The notes: generated by a model not told the origin, from the sequence alone. Shown: positions 43,116 through 52,163, counted from the stretch's first letter. The stretch: DNA of 64,000 nt from Akkermansia sp. (GCA_017517805.1 JAFWYD010000042.1:1-64000); one strand, 5' to 3'. Made by a program: numbers and translations.

Positions 43116-43523
43116 TTATTCAGCCAGCTTGATGATGCGATGAGCTGCCATGGCTGCGTTGAGCGGGGTCTTCTTGTGCAGACCCACGGTTGTGGCCGGC
43201 ACGCCGCCGGGCAACTGAGAGATAGCCAGCAGAGCATCCACGCCGTTGAGCGGGCCGCAGGGAACCGGTACCCCGATGACCGGCAGTTCAGTATTCATGA
43301 CTACCACGCCGGGCAGGGCGGCAGAGAGACCAGCCACGCAGAGCAGCACGGCCTTTGTCTGGCTGGCTTCCAGCTCCTTGAGATAGTCGATGAGGGCGGG
43401 CAAATCCCGGTGGGCAGAGTAGATGACCTCCTCATGCTCAACATTATTTTCCTGAAAATACACGCGTGCCGGTTCCATGAACGGAAGGTCACTCTTGCTG
43501 CCGTATATCGTGATGACTTTCAT
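43116..43523 (-). CDS. purE: PurE-family N5-CAIR mutase/AIR carboxylase, class II-like
   Basis: 135 residues, shorter than E. coli PurE (169). GSKSDLPFMEPA binds substrate phosphate and SAHRDLPALI keeps the catalytic His. The following block, AGGAAHLPGM in E. coli (class I), is AGLSAALPGVV here. The His is replaced, and the SxALxG pattern resembles class II PurE (AIR carboxylase, using CO2 directly; AGRSNALSG in Treponema denticola, from memory). It ends with PGGVPATTVG. No purK lies nearby. The ATG at 43523 follows a -10 by 10 bases. Confidence 0.85.
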   Translation of the reverse strand: MKVITIYGSKSDLPFMEPARVYFQENNVEHEEVIYSAHRDLPALIDYLKELEASQTKAVLLCVAGLSAALPGVVVMNTELPVIGVPVPCGPLNGVDALLAISQLPGGVPATTVGLHKKTPLNAAMAAHRIIKLAE

Positions 43524-43533
43524 GCTACCGCAT

Positions 43534-43562
43534 ATTCTACCACCCGCGCCCGCGCGCATCAA
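43534..43562 (-). promoter_or_regulatory. Promoter of the purE-pyrB-glycosyltransferase run
   Basis: Minus strand: TTGATG (43562-43557), 17 bases, TAGAAT (43539-43534), 10 bases before the purE ATG. Confidence 0.5.
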
Positions 43563-43653
43563 GCAAAAAGCACGACAACCCCGCCCGCCATCGCGAGTTT
43601 CTGATATCTCCTGCGCTGGCATCACAAAAGGAAGCGGCGCTGTGGCTTTTGGC

Positions 43654-43682
43654 TTGATTTCTGATGCAAAACGTGTCATTAT
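43654..43682 (+). promoter_or_regulatory. Candidate promoter of corA-argB-nadK
   Basis: TTGATT (43654-43659), 17 bases, CATTAT (43677-43682), with a ~50-base leader that does carry a Shine-Dalgarno (TTTTGGAGC) directly before the ATG. Nothing else is recognised in 43563-43653. Confidence 0.4.
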
Positions 43683-43739
43683 CAGCGCACGGCGCGCGTG
43701 GGTGCCGCTTCTTTACGAATTGCAACCCCATTTTGGAGC

Positions 43740-44729
43740 ATGATTCGCATATACACGCAGACGGAGAATGGGATTTCCCGAACGGTGGGCCTGGAGGACC
43801 AGGAGAGCCGCCGCGGGGATGTGTTCTGGATTGACCTCCTGACTCCTGATGCAGAGGAACTAAGGTATGCCGAATCGCTCTGCCGCATCGAGATGCCCAC
43901 CAAGGATGAGATGCGCGAAATTGAGGCGACCTCGCGATTGTATTGCGAGGATGGCGGGCGTTTCATGACCACGACGGTGCTTTCCCGCGTGGAGACCGAT
44001 GAACCGATCATTTCGGAAATCACCTTTATCCTGAAAGGGAAGCTGCTCATCACCATCCGCCACACGGATTCGTATTCCTTCCGCGTGTTTTCGCACCAGC
44101 TGCTGCGTATGAGCCAGACGAACCGCGACCTGGTATTCATCGGGCTGCTCGAAACGCTGGTGGACCGCCAGGCCGACGTGCTGGAACGATTCGGTACAGA
44201 TCTGGATACGCTTTCCAAGAAAGTGTTCGGCACGCACCACACCCGCCGCAAGCAGAAGGTGGAAGACCCGGATACGGATGACTTGCGCGATGCTCTGGAG
44301 GAGCTGGGGCGCGTGGGTGACCTCATCACCCGCCAGCGCGATGCCCTGGTGAACCTGCTGCGCCTCATCACGTACGCCGGAAATGAGGAAAGCTGCCTGG
44401 GAGAGGATAACCTGTACATGCCGTTGCGCTCGGTTTCCCGAGATGTGAACTCGCTTTCCGAGTATGCGGCCTTCCTTTCCAACAAGATCAACTTCATGCT
44501 GGATGCCGTGCTGGGCTTGATCAACATCGAGCAGAACGATATCTTCAAGGTATTCACCATCATGAGTGTGGTGTTCCTGCCGCCTACCCTCATTGCCAGT
44601 ATGTTCGGTATGAATTTCAAGTTTATACCGTTCCTGAACACCGACTGGGGCGTGTGGGTATCGGTGGTGCTTATGGTGCTTTCCGGCGCGCTCCCCCTCA
44701 TCATCTTCAAAATCAAACGCTATATCTGA
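43740..44729 (+). CDS. corA: CorA-family Mg2+ transporter
   Basis: 329 residues: a soluble N-terminal funnel domain, a long stalk helix (about 130-270) and two C-terminal membrane helices, the first ending in the family signature GMNFKF (residues about 298-303). CorA pentamers carry Mg2+ (also Co2+/Ni2+) into the cell. Its start is supported by GGAG just before the ATG. It is followed after 4 bases by argB. Confidence 0.92.
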   Translation: MIRIYTQTENGISRTVGLEDQESRRGDVFWIDLLTPDAEELRYAESLCRIEMPTKDEMREIEATSRLYCEDGGRFMTTTVLSRVETDEPIISEITFILKGKLLITIRHTDSYSFRVFSHQLLRMSQTNRDLVFIGLLETLVDRQADVLERFGTDLDTLSKKVFGTHHTRRKQKVEDPDTDDLRDALEELGRVGDLITRQRDALVNLLRLITYAGNEESCLGEDNLYMPLRSVSRDVNSLSEYAAFLSNKINFMLDAVLGLINIEQNDIFKVFTIMSVVFLPPTLIASMFGMNFKFIPFLNTDWGVWVSVVLMVLSGALPLIIFKIKRYI

Positions 44730-44733
44730 AATC

Positions 44734-45642
44734 ATGATTCCCATTCGCAAGGTTGTTACCCCTGACCAGGAGATTTACAAGGCTGATATCCTCATCGAAG
44801 CTCTGCCGTATCTGCAGGCCTACCGCGACCAGACGGTCCTCATCAAGTTCGGCGGCTCTGCCATGGATAATCCCGACCTTGTGAAGTCGCTCATGCGCGA
44901 TATCGTGGTGATGGAGACGATGGGGCTGAACCCTGTGGTGGTGCATGGTGGCGGTAAGGCCATTTCCAAGGCCATGGCCGATGCCGGGCTCGAAGCCCGC
45001 TTTGTGAATGGTCTGCGCGTGACCACCCCCGAGGCTATCGATATCGTGGAGCGTACCCTGAGCGGTACCATCAACCCCGGGTTGGTGGATATGATGCGCG
45101 CCCATGGTGGCAAAGCCGTGGGTATTCCCGGTACCAATGTGTTCGTAGGCGAGAAGATTTCGGAGAAGGATGCCGAGGGCAACCCGGTGGATATCGGCAT
45201 GGTGGGCAATGTGATTGGCTGCCAGCTTTCCCGCGTGAAGGAGGCGCTTTCACTGCAGCTCACGCCGGTGATTTCTCCGCTTGCCCGCGAGCTGGGGACC
45301 AACCATTCGCTGAATGTGAATGCCGACCTGGCGGCTGCCGCTCTGGCCCGCGAACTCAAGCCGGTGAAGCTGGTGTATATCTCTGATGTGCCGGGGCTCA
45401 TGAATGACCCGGCCGACCCGAGCACCATCATCCAGAGTATCAACCGCAAGGAGGCTTTCGAGCTGATTGAGAAGGGGGTGATTTCCGGCGGCATGATACC
45501 CAAGGTGAAGAGCGCCGTGGATGCGCTGAATGCCGGTGTGCGCAAGGTGCACTTTATCGATGGTCGCCTGCGCCATACCCTGCTGCTCGAGATTTTCACC
45601 CCCGAGGGTATCGGTACTGAAATTGTGCGTGAGCAACGCTGA
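44734..45642 (+). CDS. argB: Acetylglutamate kinase
   Basis: 302 residues of the amino-acid kinase family: VLIKFGGSAMDN, VVVHGGGKAISK, NVNADLAAAALARELK and KLVYISDVPGLM. It phosphorylates N-acetylglutamate in arginine synthesis. The ~20-residue N-terminal extension (ATG 44734) with predicted helix is typical of hexameric, arginine-inhibited ArgB. Neighbours corA and nadK are unrelated in pathway but tightly spaced. Confidence 0.95.
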   Translation: MIPIRKVVTPDQEIYKADILIEALPYLQAYRDQTVLIKFGGSAMDNPDLVKSLMRDIVVMETMGLNPVVVHGGGKAISKAMADAGLEARFVNGLRVTTPEAIDIVERTLSGTINPGLVDMMRAHGGKAVGIPGTNVFVGEKISEKDAEGNPVDIGMVGNVIGCQLSRVKEALSLQLTPVISPLARELGTNHSLNVNADLAAAALARELKPVKLVYISDVPGLMNDPADPSTIIQSINRKEAFELIEKGVISGGMIPKVKSAVDALNAGVRKVHFIDGRLRHTLLLEIFTPEGIGTEIVREQR

Positions 45643-45656
45643 ATATCCCCGCCACC

Positions 45657-46502
45657 GTGAAGACGCCCGCATCCATAGGTATTCTTTCGCCCACGCGCTC
45701 GGCACCTTGTCTGATGGCTCTCCAGCAGCTCATGGATGCCTGCGCGGCATTCGGGCTGAATGCCTATGAGCTGGGGAAGAATACTGCGCATGACCCGGTG
45801 CTGGGTAAGCCGGAGCTTATTCTTTGCCTGGGGGGCGATGGTACCATGTTATCTGTGGCTCTGGGGGCCAGCAGTACTGGTGCTGTCATCGGTGGTATCA
45901 ACATGGGGCATCTGGGCTTTCTGAGCGCCTGCAACCGCGATGAAATCGAGATGCTGGTGCAGGCTCTTGCAGCGGGGAATTTCGAGGTGGATGAACGCGC
46001 CATGCTTGAGGTTCGCAAGTTTGATGCCTCCGGGCAGGAGGCTGAGCGGCGCTTTTATGCGCTCAATGAGCTATCGCTCACCCGAGCCCAGACGGGGAAG
46101 ATGATTGATGTGGATGTGGAGCTGGATGGCCGCTTGCTCAACCGCTACCATGCGGATGGTATCCTGGTGGCCACGCCCACGGGCTCCACGGCATATTCGA
46201 TGTCGGCTGGCGGTCCGCTGCTGTGGCCTACTGCAGGGGTGACATGCCTGACTCCCATCTGCCCGCACAGTCTCACCAGCCGCCCGATTGTGCTGCCCGA
46301 TTTGGTGGAAATCACCCTGCGTCCGCGAGAGCGACGTGGCCGCGCTGGTGAATCGCTCATCTTCTCGCTCGATGGCCGCAACACCTACCCCATTGTGCTG
46401 AATGAGACGCTGCGCATCCGCAAGGCCCCGAATCCGTTGCGCCTGCTGAACCTGCCCGGCAGCGATTATGCCGCCAGGCTTCGCGCCAAACTGCGCTGGT
46501 GA
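45657..46502 (+). CDS. nadK: NAD kinase
   Basis: 281 residues with LCLGGDGTML (GGDGT), GINMGHLGFLSA, LNELSLTR and HADGILVATPTGSTAYSMSAGGPL, the full set for NAD+ phosphorylation to NADP+. The GTG at 45657 starts close to the conserved GILSPTRS first strand. Last gene of corA-argB-nadK; it converges on the GlcD-like gene with 6 bases between stops. Confidence 0.95.
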   Translation: MKTPASIGILSPTRSAPCLMALQQLMDACAAFGLNAYELGKNTAHDPVLGKPELILCLGGDGTMLSVALGASSTGAVIGGINMGHLGFLSACNRDEIEMLVQALAAGNFEVDERAMLEVRKFDASGQEAERRFYALNELSLTRAQTGKMIDVDVELDGRLLNRYHADGILVATPTGSTAYSMSAGGPLLWPTAGVTCLTPICPHSLTSRPIVLPDLVEITLRPRERRGRAGESLIFSLDGRNTYPIVLNETLRIRKAPNPLRLLNLPGSDYAARLRAKLRW

Positions 46503-46508
46503 GCGTGC

Positions 46509-47921
46509 TCAGAGTCCCATTTTTCCGGGGTTGAGGATGCCGGCTGGATCCAGCGCGGTTTTGATGGCCCGGTGTGTATCCATGGCCACGCTGCCTATGG
46601 CCTGGGCAAACCAGGGTGCCTTGGCAAGGCCGATTCCGTGCTCTCCGGTGATGCTGCCGCCATGTGCCATCACCCAGTCAAACAAGCGGTTCACGAGCGC
46701 ATCTGCCGGTTCGCGGATGTCGCGCCCCTGTGCATCCTTGAGCACCATGATGTTCGTGTGGATATTGCCATCGCCGCTGTGGCCGAAGCAGGCTACCGGA
46801 ATGCCGGTTTCCTGCTGCATGCTTTCGCAGAAACTGACCAGTTCCACCAGCTGCGAACGGGGGATGACGATATCTTCGTTGAGTTTGGTGAGTCCGGTGG
46901 CTTTCAGGCTGTAGGAGAATTCGCGGCGCAGCTGCCAGATGCTTTCGACTTCTTCTTCTGTGCGGGCATAGACGACCTCGCTGGCTCCAGTATTGCGCAG
47001 GATGCCGGCGATGGTTTCAAGCTCAGTAGCTACGGCATCCCGCTGCCCATCGATTTCGATGATGATATGCCCCTGGGCTTCTGCCGGCAGGACGCTCGGC
47101 CCCAGGTAGTGGCGCGCGGCAGCCAGCGTGAAGGCATCGGTAATCTCTATGGCACAGGGCAGGTGGCCTCCCTGCAGGGTATTCTGCACGGCGGCGGCGG
47201 CCAGGGCAAATTGCGGGAAACTGGCATGCAGGGCCGCCCGGGCAGGCGGTGCCGGTATGATGCGGAGGATGGCTTCGGTCACGATTCCGAGCATGCCTTC
47301 ACTGCCGCAGAACAGCCCCACCAGGTCAAAACCCTGTTTGTTCTTGTGCGTGCGACCGCCGCAGCGCAGGATGCGGCCGTCCGCCAGTACTACGGTCAGC
47401 CCCAGCACATAGGCCCGGGTCACCCCGTATTTCAAGCATCTCGGCCCCCCGGCGTTGGTTGCGATGTTGCCGCCTATGCTGGATTCCTTGCGTGAGGCCG
47501 GATCCGGTGGGTAAAACCACCCGACCCTGGCGCAGGCTGCCTGCAGATCGGCTGTGAGCACTCCGGCTTCTGCCACCGCGACTCCATCACCCGGGTTGAT
47601 TTCCAGAATACGGGTCATCTGGGCCACAGAAATGACCATGCCGCCCTTGATTGGCACACAACCACCTACATAGCCCACACCGGCACCGCGCGGTGTGACC
47701 GGTATGCCGCGCTCATGCGCAAATTTCAGCGCTGCGGCCACCTGCTCGGTGCTGGTGGCCAGCACCACGGCCTGGGGCAGGGCGGTGGCATGCCACTTAT
47801 CACCCGCGTGGGACTGCAGTGTCGCCTCATCGGTGCACACGCAGTCCCCCAATATCGACTTCAGCTCATCTATCCACTCCTCGTTCATGGCGCCAATCGT
47901 CAATTGTCGTGCGTTCGTCAT
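46509..47921 (-). CDS. FAD-linked oxidase of the GlcD/D-2-hydroxyacid dehydrogenase family
   Basis: 470 residues. The PCMH-type FAD domain shows VTPRGAGVGYVGGCVPIKGG and PDPASRKESSIGGNIATNAGG; the C-terminal domain has PVACFGHSGDGNIHTNI and GGSITGEHGIGLAKAPWF with metal-binding His residues. The family oxidises D- or L-2-hydroxy acids (glycolate, lactate, sulfolactate). The ATG at 47921 overlaps the ABC permease stop (ATGA), so it is the last gene of an importer operon and probably oxidises the imported compound or a derivative. No GlcE/GlcF partners are present. Confidence 0.88.
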   Translation of the reverse strand: MTNARQLTIGAMNEEWIDELKSILGDCVCTDEATLQSHAGDKWHATALPQAVVLATSTEQVAAALKFAHERGIPVTPRGAGVGYVGGCVPIKGGMVISVAQMTRILEINPGDGVAVAEAGVLTADLQAACARVGWFYPPDPASRKESSIGGNIATNAGGPRCLKYGVTRAYVLGLTVVLADGRILRCGGRTHKNKQGFDLVGLFCGSEGMLGIVTEAILRIIPAPPARAALHASFPQFALAAAAVQNTLQGGHLPCAIEITDAFTLAAARHYLGPSVLPAEAQGHIIIEIDGQRDAVATELETIAGILRNTGASEVVYARTEEEVESIWQLRREFSYSLKATGLTKLNEDIVIPRSQLVELVSFCESMQQETGIPVACFGHSGDGNIHTNIMVLKDAQGRDIREPADALVNRLFDWVMAHGGSITGEHGIGLAKAPWFAQAIGSVAMDTHRAIKTALDPAGILNPGKMGL

Positions 47922-48709
47922 TCCTTGTCTGTTCCCCAGCGGCGGTGCAGCCACGATTCGATCGGGGAGAAGAGAATCTTATCGGCCAGCAGCCCCACGG
48001 CGATGATGATGAACATGATGCCGATGACCTGGTACATGCGCTGCAGCTCGCGACCGTAGTGCAGGTACTGGCCGATGCCGAATCCCGAGACGACGGATAC
48101 ATATATCTCTGCCGCCATCAACGAGCGCCAGGCGAAGGCCCAGCCTTGCTTCATGCCGCTGACCACGAAGGGCGCAGAGGCCGGCAGTGTCACAAAGATG
48201 AGCGTGTGAAGCGGGCTGGAACCCATGGTGCGGGCCGCCCGGGCGTAGATGGGAGGCACGTTCTTCATGCCGTTCTGCGTGGAAAGCAGCACACTCCACA
48301 GCGTACCCATAATCACCACAAACAGCAGGGCGGCCTCCGTCTGCCCGAACCAGATGCATGCCAGCGGTACCCAGCATACGCTCGGCAGCGCCTGCAGCCC
48401 TAGTGCCAGCATGCCCAGCGTGTCGTTGATGCAGCGGAAGCGCGCTGCCAGCATACCCAGCGGTACCCCCAGCACCAGGCCGATGATGTAGCCAATGAGC
48501 AGTCGCCGGAGGGTGATGAGCATGGAGAGGGGAATCTTGCCATTCACCGTGTTGTCCCACAGGTAGTGACCCACCGTGCTGGGCGGTGGCAGTACATACG
48601 GCGACCACAGGCTTATATCCAGGCCGATTGCGGCAAGGTCTCCTGTAAGACCCGCCCAGATGATAATGAGCAGGACAAAGAAGAAAAGAGTGATGAGAAC
48701 GCGTTTCAT
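47918..48709 (-). CDS. ABC permease, SsuC/TauC type
   Basis: 263 residues with six predicted membrane segments and the EAA loop ARAARTMGSSPLHTLIFVTLPAS near residue 158 that docks on the ATPase. SLMAAEIYVSVVSGFGIG is typical of the nitrate/sulfonate/taurine permease family. It sits between its ATPase (6 bases) and the GlcD-like gene (overlap). Confidence 0.9.
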   Translation of the reverse strand: MKRVLITLFFFVLLIIIWAGLTGDLAAIGLDISLWSPYVLPPPSTVGHYLWDNTVNGKIPLSMLITLRRLLIGYIIGLVLGVPLGMLAARFRCINDTLGMLALGLQALPSVCWVPLACIWFGQTEAALLFVVIMGTLWSVLLSTQNGMKNVPPIYARAARTMGSSPLHTLIFVTLPASAPFVVSGMKQGWAFAWRSLMAAEIYVSVVSGFGIGQYLHYGRELQRMYQVIGIMFIIIAVGLLADKILFSPIESWLHRRWGTDKE

Positions 48710-48715
48710 GGGTGT

Positions 48716-49525
48716 TTAGTCGGATTCGGAGGCGGTATAACCCTTGAGGGCGGAAGTAATGCTTTGCGAGAGGTCTGCGAGGTCGTGATTATTGATGTTG
48801 CGGGGGCGGGCGAGGTAAACCGGGAACTCCTCGCGCACGCGGCCGGGGTGCGGCGAGAAGAGCACGACGCGGCTGCCCAGGCACACGGCTTCGCGCACGT
48901 TGTGGGTCACAAAGACGATGGTTTTGCGGCGCTTTTCCCACACATCCTGAATATCGCCATACAGGCGTTCGCGGGTCATGGCATCCAGGGCGGAGAAGGG
49001 CTCATCCATGAGCAGGATTTTCGGGTTGGGCGCCAGGGAACGGGCCAGGGCTACGCGCTGGCGCATACCCCCACTCAGTTCGTGAATGTTGGCGTGGGCA
49101 AAGCGGTCCATTTTCACGAGGTAGAGGTAGTATTTAGCCACCTCGAGCCGTTCCTTATCGGTCAGGTTGGGTTTTTGTTTGAGCCCGAACATGACATTGC
49201 CGATGACATCCAGCCAGGGGAAGAGGGCGTGTTCCTGGAACATGACCATGCGGTCGCGCCCCGGGCCGGTGATGGGGGTACCATCGATGAGGGCCATGCC
49301 GCTGTCGGGTTTTTCCAGACCTGCAATGATATTGAGCAAGGTGGATTTGCCACAGCCGCTGGGTCCCACGAAGCAGACAAATTCGCCCTCGTTAATGGTA
49401 AGTGAAACATTGTCAAGCGCGCGGACGGTGCCTCGAGAGGTTACAAAATCCTTGCACACGTGCTCAATACTGAGCTTTGCGGTGGGGAAATTGTGAATTT
49501 CCTGGTGTAGTTTTTCCTGTGTCAT
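48716..49525 (-). CDS. ABC ATPase, SsuB/TauB type
   Basis: 269 residues with Walker A GPSGCGKSTLL near residue 54, the Q-loop in MVMFQEHALFPWLDV, signature HELSGGMRQRVALARSLA, Walker B ILLMDEPFSALD and the switch His in VFVTHNVREAV. It closely fits the nitrate/sulfonate/bicarbonate importer ATPases. ATGA-type overlap with the binding-protein gene. Confidence 0.93.
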   Translation of the reverse strand: MTQEKLHQEIHNFPTAKLSIEHVCKDFVTSRGTVRALDNVSLTINEGEFVCFVGPSGCGKSTLLNIIAGLEKPDSGMALIDGTPITGPGRDRMVMFQEHALFPWLDVIGNVMFGLKQKPNLTDKERLEVAKYYLYLVKMDRFAHANIHELSGGMRQRVALARSLAPNPKILLMDEPFSALDAMTRERLYGDIQDVWEKRRKTIVFVTHNVREAVCLGSRVVLFSPHPGRVREEFPVYLARPRNINNHDLADLSQSITSALKGYTASESD

Positions 49526-50505
49526 TTCTCTTGTTTATAAATCATTCCTTCCAGCGGCGGTACCCGGTCGAGCAATCCTGCAGCCTGAGCATCCTTCACA
49601 AATTGTTCCAGCCCCGCCAGGTCTACTTTATTGGTTAATTTCAGCCGATTCCAAGCGCTACGCACCAGTTCCGGATCCATAGGAGCCTGGGTCAGTTGGG
49701 TGAGCTCATCGACAACGCGTGCCTGGGCTTCTTCCGGGTGGTCGGTAATCCATTGGGTCAGCTCGCAATGGGCGCGGATGATGGTGGCCGCTTCTTGCGG
49801 GTGAGCTTTCAGCCAGCCGACCCGGCCTGCGAGCACCGTGGTGACGACATCGGGCTCCTGCACCAGGATGATGGCTCCTGCCATCCGCTCCATGCGCGAA
49901 ACCCAGGGCTCTACAGTCCAGCAGGCATCGATATCGCCTTGCTTCATGAGTTGCAGCTGCATCGAGTTCGGGGTGGGGGCGATGCGGCAATCACCTGCGC
50001 CTTCCAGCGTGCAGCGCAGCCCGTTGCGTGTCAGCCATGCGCGGCAGGAGACATCCTGCGTATTGCCCAGCTGGGGAGTGGCGATGCTTCGGCCTTTGAA
50101 TTGCGCAGGTGTCCTGATACCGCTTTCCGGTGCTACCATGAGGGCCGCCCCCCCGTTCACAGCACCCGCCAGAATCCTTACTTCACGACCGGCTGAGACA
50201 GCGAAGGCATTCAGCGCCGGGCTGGGGCCGACATAGGTGAGATCTGCGGTCTTTCCGAAGATGGCTTCCATAGCGGTGGGGCCGGCATTGTAGGTGTACC
50301 ACTCAATCGAGTATCCAGGCAGGTATCGTTCAAACCAGCCTTCACCGTGGCGAGTCATGTTGCGCGCAACAAGTGCCTGTACGTGGGTGACATTCGGGAA
50401 TCCCCCCATGCGGATAACCTTGCTGGTTTCAACTTCCCTGTTGCATCCTGCCATGGTGAGCAGGGTGCACGTAAGAAACAGGCAGCTGAGAAGTCGTTTT
50501 AGCAT
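49522..50505 (-). CDS. Substrate-binding lipoprotein, SsuA/TauA type
   Basis: 327 residues with a lipobox (LLTMAGC, Cys21). The NMT1/THI5-like fold is indicated by ADLTYVGPSPALNAFAVSAG, SIATPQLGNTQDVSCRAWL and GDIDACWTVEPWVSRM. Related proteins bind taurine, alkylsulfonates, nitrate or pyrimidine precursors. First gene of the operon binding protein-ATPase-permease-flavoenzyme. Confidence 0.88.
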   Translation of the reverse strand: MLKRLLSCLFLTCTLLTMAGCNREVETSKVIRMGGFPNVTHVQALVARNMTRHGEGWFERYLPGYSIEWYTYNAGPTAMEAIFGKTADLTYVGPSPALNAFAVSAGREVRILAGAVNGGAALMVAPESGIRTPAQFKGRSIATPQLGNTQDVSCRAWLTRNGLRCTLEGAGDCRIAPTPNSMQLQLMKQGDIDACWTVEPWVSRMERMAGAIILVQEPDVVTTVLAGRVGWLKAHPQEAATIIRAHCELTQWITDHPEEAQARVVDELTQLTQAPMDPELVRSAWNRLKLTNKVDLAGLEQFVKDAQAAGLLDRVPPLEGMIYKQEK

Positions 50506-50513
50506 TCATCACA

Positions 50514-50541
50514 AACTAGCAGAAATGAGACTTGCGGTCAA
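50514..50541 (-). promoter_or_regulatory. Promoter of the ABC importer operon
   Basis: Minus strand: TTGACC (50541-50536), 16 bases, CTAGTT (50519-50514) preceded by TG (extended -10), 8 bases before the ATG. Confidence 0.5.
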
Positions 50542-50571
50542 GCTTCAAGCGTGGCACACCTCAGCCTGCAC

Positions 50572-50871
50572 TTACTCTTCGTCCCATTCTCCATGCATAA
50601 TGCAGCGCGGGCGGGCGCTTTCCTCCAGGGTATTGCATTGCAGCTGCTTCTCCTGGATACCAGGCCAGGAGTCTGCGTTGCCCGCCGTCAGGATAAACAT
50701 ATGCTGGTTGAGCAACCAGCGGAAGTAATCGATATCGTCGCAGTCTGCCAGGCGGCTGCAATCAATTGCAGCAGGTGCCTTGCCCAGCAGTCTGTCTGCC
50801 TCCTGCAGGTCGTGCTCTTCGTAGGCTTTGTGCACGTCCTGCCACAACTGGTCATCGGGGTGGGTATCCAT
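50572..50871 (-). CDS. Small acidic protein of unknown function
   Basis: 99 residues, acidic (ends GEWDEE), with helical QLWQDVHKAYEEHDLQEADRLL near the start that resembles a single TPR-like helix pair. Four cysteines are spread along it. No family recognised, no signal peptide. It follows the alcohol dehydrogenase by 41 bases on the same strand and is likely co-transcribed. Confidence 0.55.
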   Translation of the reverse strand: MDTHPDDQLWQDVHKAYEEHDLQEADRLLGKAPAAIDCSRLADCDDIDYFRWLLNQHMFILTAGNADSWPGIQEKQLQCNTLEESARPRCIMHGEWDEE

Positions 50872-50912
50872 GCTGCCATCATGGCAGGGCTGCTCTTGTT
50901 AGTCAATGACTG

Positions 50913-52106
50913 TTAGCGCGCAGATAGATATATGGCAGTGGCTTCTTCTGCGGTGAGCGGGTGGATGCCGGGTAGCGTGGGTATGGCGGCCCCTCCACCG
51001 TATACCTTGCAGGCTGCTGCCGCCATGGCTGCAAAATCGGCATCGGCTGGAATGCCGAGTTCCTGCATCGTCTGCGGAAGTCCGAGCTCCCGGTACCAGC
51101 GGCGGAGCCGCGATATACCTTCGCGGATGATTGATTCAGTATCACGCTGCGGGGTGACTCCCATCACGTTGGTGGCCCATTGGGCATAGATGCCGGGGTT
51201 GTATGGCCAGATTGCCTCCATATATGCCGGGACGATAACGGCCAGCCCTGCGCCATGCGGCACATCGTAGACCGCGCTCAATTCGTGTTCGAGGGCATGG
51301 CACGCCCAGCTTTGTTCGCGCCCGATACCGAGCAGGTCGTTGTGGGCCACGGTGCCGCAGAGCGCCAGCTGCCCCCAGGTATCAACCTGCTGCAAATCCT
51401 GGTTGAGCGAGAGCGCCAGCTGCATAATGGTCCGCATCGTGGCTTCGCCCAGGACATCGCTCAGCTGTGTCTGCTGGGTGTTGGTGAAATAGCGTTCGAA
51501 GATGTGGCAGAGCATATCGCAGGCACCGTAGGCCATCTGCTCGCGCGGGAGCGTCAGGAACAGGGTGGGATCGACAATGCTGAGCACCGGTCTTAATTCC
51601 ATGTGCCTGAAGCCGAGCTTTCGACCAGTTGATGCATCACTAAGTACTGTGTTCGGGCTGTTTTCGCTGCCCGCTGCCGGTAGTGTCAGAACGGTGGCTA
51701 CCGGGAGAGGTCCGTGGGGTGGAATGCTGCCTTTATGCGAATAGAGTTCCCAGACATCGCAGGTGTTCGGGATGCCCACGGCTATACCTTTGGCTGAGTC
51801 AATGACGCTGCCACCACCCACCGCCAGTACAAGGCTGACCTTTTCCTGCTGCCCGAGGGTGATTCCCTCGCGCACGAGTGCTACATCCGGGTTGGGTTTG
51901 ACCCCGCCCAGCTCCGTAAATTCGATACCTTCCTCCTGCAGGCTCCGGCGGATGCGCCCGAGCAGCCCGCTGCGGATGATGCTCCCGCCGCCGTAATGCA
52001 GCAGGACTTTACCGGATACCATGGGCTTGAGGTACTTGCCGAGCTGGAGGTGTTCCCCTGGCCCGTAGATGTAGCGGGTCTTATTGCAGTAATCGAAGTT
52101 GAGCAT
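50913..52106 (-). CDS. Iron-containing alcohol dehydrogenase, YqhD/butanol-dehydrogenase type
   Basis: 397 residues with VLAVGGGSVIDSAKGIA (NAD(P) loop) and the four metal ligands in CDMLCHIFERYF (Asp, His) and WACHALEHELSAVYDVPHGAGLAV (His, His). It reduces aldehydes to alcohols; the GGGSVIDS pattern suits the NADPH-using YqhD branch. Own promoter with a -10 six bases before the ATG. Confidence 0.92.
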   Translation of the reverse strand: MLNFDYCNKTRYIYGPGEHLQLGKYLKPMVSGKVLLHYGGGSIIRSGLLGRIRRSLQEEGIEFTELGGVKPNPDVALVREGITLGQQEKVSLVLAVGGGSVIDSAKGIAVGIPNTCDVWELYSHKGSIPPHGPLPVATVLTLPAAGSENSPNTVLSDASTGRKLGFRHMELRPVLSIVDPTLFLTLPREQMAYGACDMLCHIFERYFTNTQQTQLSDVLGEATMRTIMQLALSLNQDLQQVDTWGQLALCGTVAHNDLLGIGREQSWACHALEHELSAVYDVPHGAGLAVIVPAYMEAIWPYNPGIYAQWATNVMGVTPQRDTESIIREGISRLRRWYRELGLPQTMQELGIPADADFAAMAAAACKVYGGGAAIPTLPGIHPLTAEEATAIYLSAR

Positions 52107-52112
52107 GCTGCC

Positions 52113-52141
52113 ACTTTAACACAGGCACCCCGCGGTGTCGA
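52113..52141 (-). promoter_or_regulatory. Promoter of the alcohol dehydrogenase gene
   Basis: Minus strand: TCGACA (52141-52136), 17 bases, TAAAGT (52118-52113), 6 bases before the ATG at 52106. Confidence 0.5.
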
Positions 52142-52163
52142 TGTAAAATGACGACAAAAGGGG

